From assembly GCA_012934845.2 (NCBI GenBank), contig WNNJ02001820.1, positions 1 to 64,000 of the forward strand: a stretch of 64,000 nucleotides of DNA, in the 5' to 3' direction. The position numbers were made by a program, and so were the translations under genes. Origin of the DNA: Pomphorhynchus laevis. Lineage: Eukaryota; Acanthocephala; Palaeacanthocephala; Echinorhynchida; Pomphorhynchidae. Below, piece after piece: positions 60,505-64,000 of this stretch; position 1 is the first letter of the stretch, and each line of letters opens with the position of its first letter. Below the pieces are notes generated by a model. It saw only the letters and a list, made by a program, of their open reading frames with translations, did no database searches and was not told the origin of the DNA.

Positions 60505-61660
60505 TTGATATGGATAGGTGCCATTTTGGCATTACCTAAATTCCATAGACATAATGCACGTGTCTCCTCATATTTATGGTTTGCCTCATATCTATCCGAC
60601 CGTTCCTTTCGCGTATGTTCTAATTCATCATCCTCCCCTCCCATCCCTATTTTTTGCGGGGTCCCACAAGGTTCAGTCCTAGGTCCTCTGCTTTTCTCTC
60701 TTCTGCTTGGCGATTTCTCCGTTTATCAAAACATTTTCCTTTAACCTCATGCAATACGACGATGACATCATCATCTATGCTAATGCACCCGCACATCGCA
60801 TACACGATATCGGCAATTCTGCCTCCAACTGTCTTTCATCTATCTACGAACGTCTCTCCAATCTTCATCTCGATATAAACCCCGACAAGTCTAAAATTAT
60901 GTGGATCCTCCCCCGTAAACCAAACATATCTCCTCCCACTGTATCTTTTGCCTCATCGATCATCCCCATAGTACACAATCTCACTTTCTTAGGCTTCCAT
61001 TTCAATGATCACCTTTCCCTTAAACCCTTCGTCCGTGACAAGGTTCGCTCGTCTAACTTAATTCTCCGTGACATCCGCCGTATCCACCCCTTATCGACTT
61101 CCGTTCTTGTATGTCTCTTCTTTCATCGTTTCTTTTCCTTAAAATCGATTACTGCCTTAGCCTTTTCGCCAATTCTCCACAATCCATCATCCTACCACTA
61201 CAACGCATAATCAACACCGCCGTTCGAGCGCTATTTCTTCTCCGTCGCTTTGACCACATCCGCATATCTTGCCCAACTCTCCTGACCCACCATCCACATC
61301 CGCATCAAACTCCCTTCTCCTAATAACTTTTCGACTCATCGCTGTCGGCTCCCCATCGTTCATCAACATTCCTTTCTTAGACGACACTGGCCTCACCTCG
61401 CTATCGCTGCGTTCCTGTCATACCCTCTTACTCCACGTTCCTAATTACTCCAATAACTATGGTCTCCGATCCTTCCTAGTCTCCGCCTCACTCGCCTGGA
61501 ATCAACTTCCTCTCGATGTCCGTCGCGCTCTCTCCTTTATCACATTCAAACACCTCTTCCGTTCACACCTTATCGACACATGATTTACATTTCTGTTTTG
61601 TTGTGGTCATGTAAGCGTGCGCTGGCACGCATTTGCCACGTTAAACAAATCTTTTTTCCT
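60505..61660 (+). mobile_element. LINE-D (L2/CR1-like), 5'-truncated RT fragment of distinct composition
   Basis: RT words [34 protein letters not shown] and MQYDDDIIIYA (catalytic box, YDDD for the usual YADD) are followed by HLDINPDKSKIMWI and LTFLGFHFNDHLSLKPFV. The C-terminus is SLAWNQLPLDVRRALSFITF (61480-61583), as in L2-type elements. At least two frame changes occur. The segment is clearly richer in C and T on the plus strand than its AT-rich surroundings, which marks it as a different source from LINE-A, B and C. Confidence 0.85.
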
Positions 61661-62809
61661 GTGTTTTAAGAGGGCTTCTGATTGCTCCTATTAGTGTATT
61701 CTGATATCCAATTACATCAATAATGGTATTTATCAACTTTATAATTTATTAATTTCTCAATGAAGCCCATTTGATCTTCTCCATCCTTTTCTAATCAGGT
61801 AAAAGTGCGGTATGAAATTTATTAGTATAGAGTAGTTCTCATAAAAAACTAACTTCATTTATATTCCCTGTTCTATCCTTCTTTATCCCTTCAAATAACT
61901 AATTTAATAGATTTATTAATTTCTTTAGATATTTTTAATCATTTTTTAAATAAGTTTTGTTTTCTCACTTAAATAAGAAAAAAATTAATTAAACCTGTTA
62001 TGGAGCATGCAAATCGCCGACATAATGCATTATCGTAATTTTATCGATATCGAAAAAGCAATAATGAAGACATAATAAAATTAATCCAAAAAATAAAAAG
62101 ATAAAATGTCATTTTTTAATTTTGTCTTTAATATATTAGGTTGCTTTTAACAAAGTGCGCGACTGTTTTCTTTAGAAATGTTAGTGTAATTTATTTTATT
62201 CCGATTGTTAAAAAATATGCACAATATATCCCAAGATCAACTGATATATACGGTACAGTCGTTTTCATATTTGCATCATTCGTCATATGAACTAGTTTTT
62301 CTCATTCTAGCTGTGAATTTACGATAAAACATTTACCTAAATTCGTGATTGAACACATTAGTAAATAGTACTACATTGTCGATGGATTTAATCTCAACAA
62401 TACCTTTTTGTACTCGTGCTCTTAATCATTTCTACAATAAAATACTGCATATTCCCACGCTTACTCACCGGAATTGTCAGCAATGAATCATTATATGCGA
62501 TAATTTAATGCACACATTTACATTTAAATTCATACGTCCTCTAATTATGTACCTTCAATAATTTGCTGATTATACATTTAAGTGATAGATAGGTTCGATG
62601 TGATTATTGAAAACAAAAACAAGATACAGTAGTCTTTAGTGAAACGCGAAAGAATGGAAAAGTATGTGCATAATTAGTGAAATCGATTTTTTGATTGATA
62701 GTAATAATAAGATTTTCTTAATAAGTAAATTTCAGTCAAAGAAGAAATTGTTAACATCAGGAAATGAAATAAAACATATTTTTTCCTTCAAGGATTATAT
62801 TTTCACCAT
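61661..62809. other. AT-rich spacer, nothing recognised
   Basis: No coding frame or RNA gene that I can support. Confidence 0.45.
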
Positions 62810-64000
62810 ATTCTTCCAATCCGTAGTGGAATCAAATTCCGCAAGTTCACACCAACGCGTAATCCTCCGATTGATTCACTCAGGGTCTGCTGCACACCTC
62901 AAGTCCCAATCACGGCGCACGGTGGATGGTAGTTTCAATATAGGTCCTTAAGAAATTTGTCTTTGCTCAGGGGACGTCCACTAGAAAATAAGACTAGTTT
63001 CGAGATGGCCTAGGCGTACCAATGGCGCACTGAACCTTCTCTCTTAATGTCAGATGATGGGTCCTTGTTAAGGCTAATCTTGATTTCTTCAAGACATTCT
63101 TGAGTATATTCGAGTCAAAGCGGCAGCCTAATTCACCAAAATGGTGAAACTTAGGTATCTTACATGGTGTTGATTAATCATAATGAAGAAGAAGGCTGAG
63201 ATTGCCAATCTCTTTACTTTTTTCTTGTTGCAGGTGTACCATGAAAGACAACTACCTGCGTCTAGGAAGGATTAAGAAGGAGGTTGGATGGAGCTAACTG
63301 CACTTCTAATCTTAAAAATAAATGGCTGATTTTTGAGACAACATCTTTTAACCTGCGTCCTAAAACAAAGCGGTGGAATTATGACAAATATCACTTGATG
63401 TTGATCGCGCCTAAAAAGTTTAAGAAAAATAATTAATGCGGCTAAGTACAAGATGGGAGAGAGGGGAGCCTTAATGCACACCATCAATTGGGTAGAACGG
63501 ACGCGCATCAGAGTCGTCCTCATAGTAGCATCGCTTGTTATACAACATTTATACAAAGTTGAAGCGCTTGGTATACAAATTCATTTTACAATCAACAAAT
63601 TCATCTTACATTGTATTTTGTTTCTCACATTTTTTTTAATTTCCAGGAACCATCAGGTATAGTTAAACAACAACAAAAATTATTTTAATATGTCGCTAGT
63701 AACTACTAGCATCTTCAGAAATATTATTAACAAGATGAAAATAGTGCTTAGATAGATATTTTATTTATAGTCGCACTATTTTCACCTTGTTAATAATTCT
63801 CTCAGGCAAACCGAGACATCTGAGAAAAGAGATGACAATGGGAACAGAAATACGGTAACACGCAGCGGAAAAGTCGATAAAAGTAGCCACATATAATCGA
63901 TGACTGTTCTCCTGGCAGAACTGATACACTTCACCAACTTTTGAGTGAACCGAGCGTCCAATAATATACGAATGAAAACTTGATAAAATCAAATTTCGCC
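62810..64000 (-). mobile_element. LINE-A copy 5, 3' half, runs off the right edge
   Basis: Read from the edge: FHSYIIGRSVHSKVGEVYQF, then FIDFSAACYRISVPIV and PERIINKVKIV. A ~200-bp interruption follows (63556-63772), then an RT C-terminal part and 3' tail down to about 62810 that parallels 19250-19560 of copy 3. It is more diverged than copies 2-4. Confidence 0.8.
63724..63796. repeat. Hairpin at an interruption in LINE-A copy 5
   Basis: 24-bp arms (63724-63747 and 63773-63796), one mismatch, 25-nt loop. The right arm is ordinary LINE-A RT sequence; the left arm is an inverted copy of it. Confidence 0.85.

Noticed and set aside
62126-62160. mariner terminal repeat (ttaggttgc)
   Set aside because: Only about nine bases fit and no partner repeat was seen.
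1-64000. CRISPR array, bacterial operon or viral island
   Set aside because: No regularly spaced direct repeats with unique spacers. Genes are eukaryotic, with spliceosomal introns and LINE/Penelope elements.

Overview
The window looks like nuclear DNA of an AT-rich, transposon-laden invertebrate. Four host genes can be supported: a sushi-domain gene in pieces, POLR1D/RPAC2, RNASEH2A and CARM1/PRMT4. Three of them (133, 316 and 736 codons) are uninterrupted by introns. The sushi gene has GT-AG introns, so this is a eukaryote with few introns rather than a compact genome. The species cannot be named from sequence. The mix of Penelope-like elements, Jockey/I-like and CR1/L2-like LINEs, a Ty3/gypsy element and an IS630-Tc1 transposon fits an arthropod, perhaps an intron-poor one, but a flatworm or another invertebrate is not excluded.

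Layout. 1-6250: an IS630-Tc1-type transposase gene (minus strand), split by a Ty3/gypsy LTR element (901-6170, 219-bp LTRs, 5-bp target duplication) that itself carries a nested LINE-derived insertion. 7321-12935: three exons of a sushi (CCP) gene on the plus strand. Their introns hold an array of ~396-bp repeats with an inverted copy and several Penelope-like remnants. 15180-22850: three copies or pieces of one LINE family (LINE-A, minus). 23116-23517: POLR1D. 24235-28000: a nearly whole Penelope-like element, then terminal repeats and a GIY-YIG endonuclease remnant. 28490-32040: a fourth LINE-A copy (plus). 32042-33610: a foldback element with ~600-bp inverted repeats around a purine-rich core. 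35210-35452: a Penelope-type terminus followed about 200 bp on by a textbook hammerhead ribozyme. 36657-37607: RNASEH2A. 38170-42130: LINE scraps and two head-to-head Penelope-like copies, one of which carries a 5'-truncated retrocopy with a 12-bp target duplication. 42984-45194: CARM1 (minus), facing RNASEH2A. 48340-48912: another Penelope-type terminus. 49890-61660: CR1/L2-like LINE pieces of at least three families. 62810-64000: a fifth LINE-A piece running off the window.

How the parts relate. The four host genes belong to unrelated pathways (cell surface, Pol I/III transcription, ribonucleotide removal, arginine methylation) and do not form a functional cluster. The interest lies in the retroelements. 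A recently active, MGGN-motif Penelope-like family has termini followed by hammerhead-like sequence. Two tandem repeat families and the Penelope terminus carry GAAA then CTGATGA in permuted order, with complementary flanks. Short, nearly perfect hairpins sit at several LINE breakpoints, as if made by snap-back synthesis.
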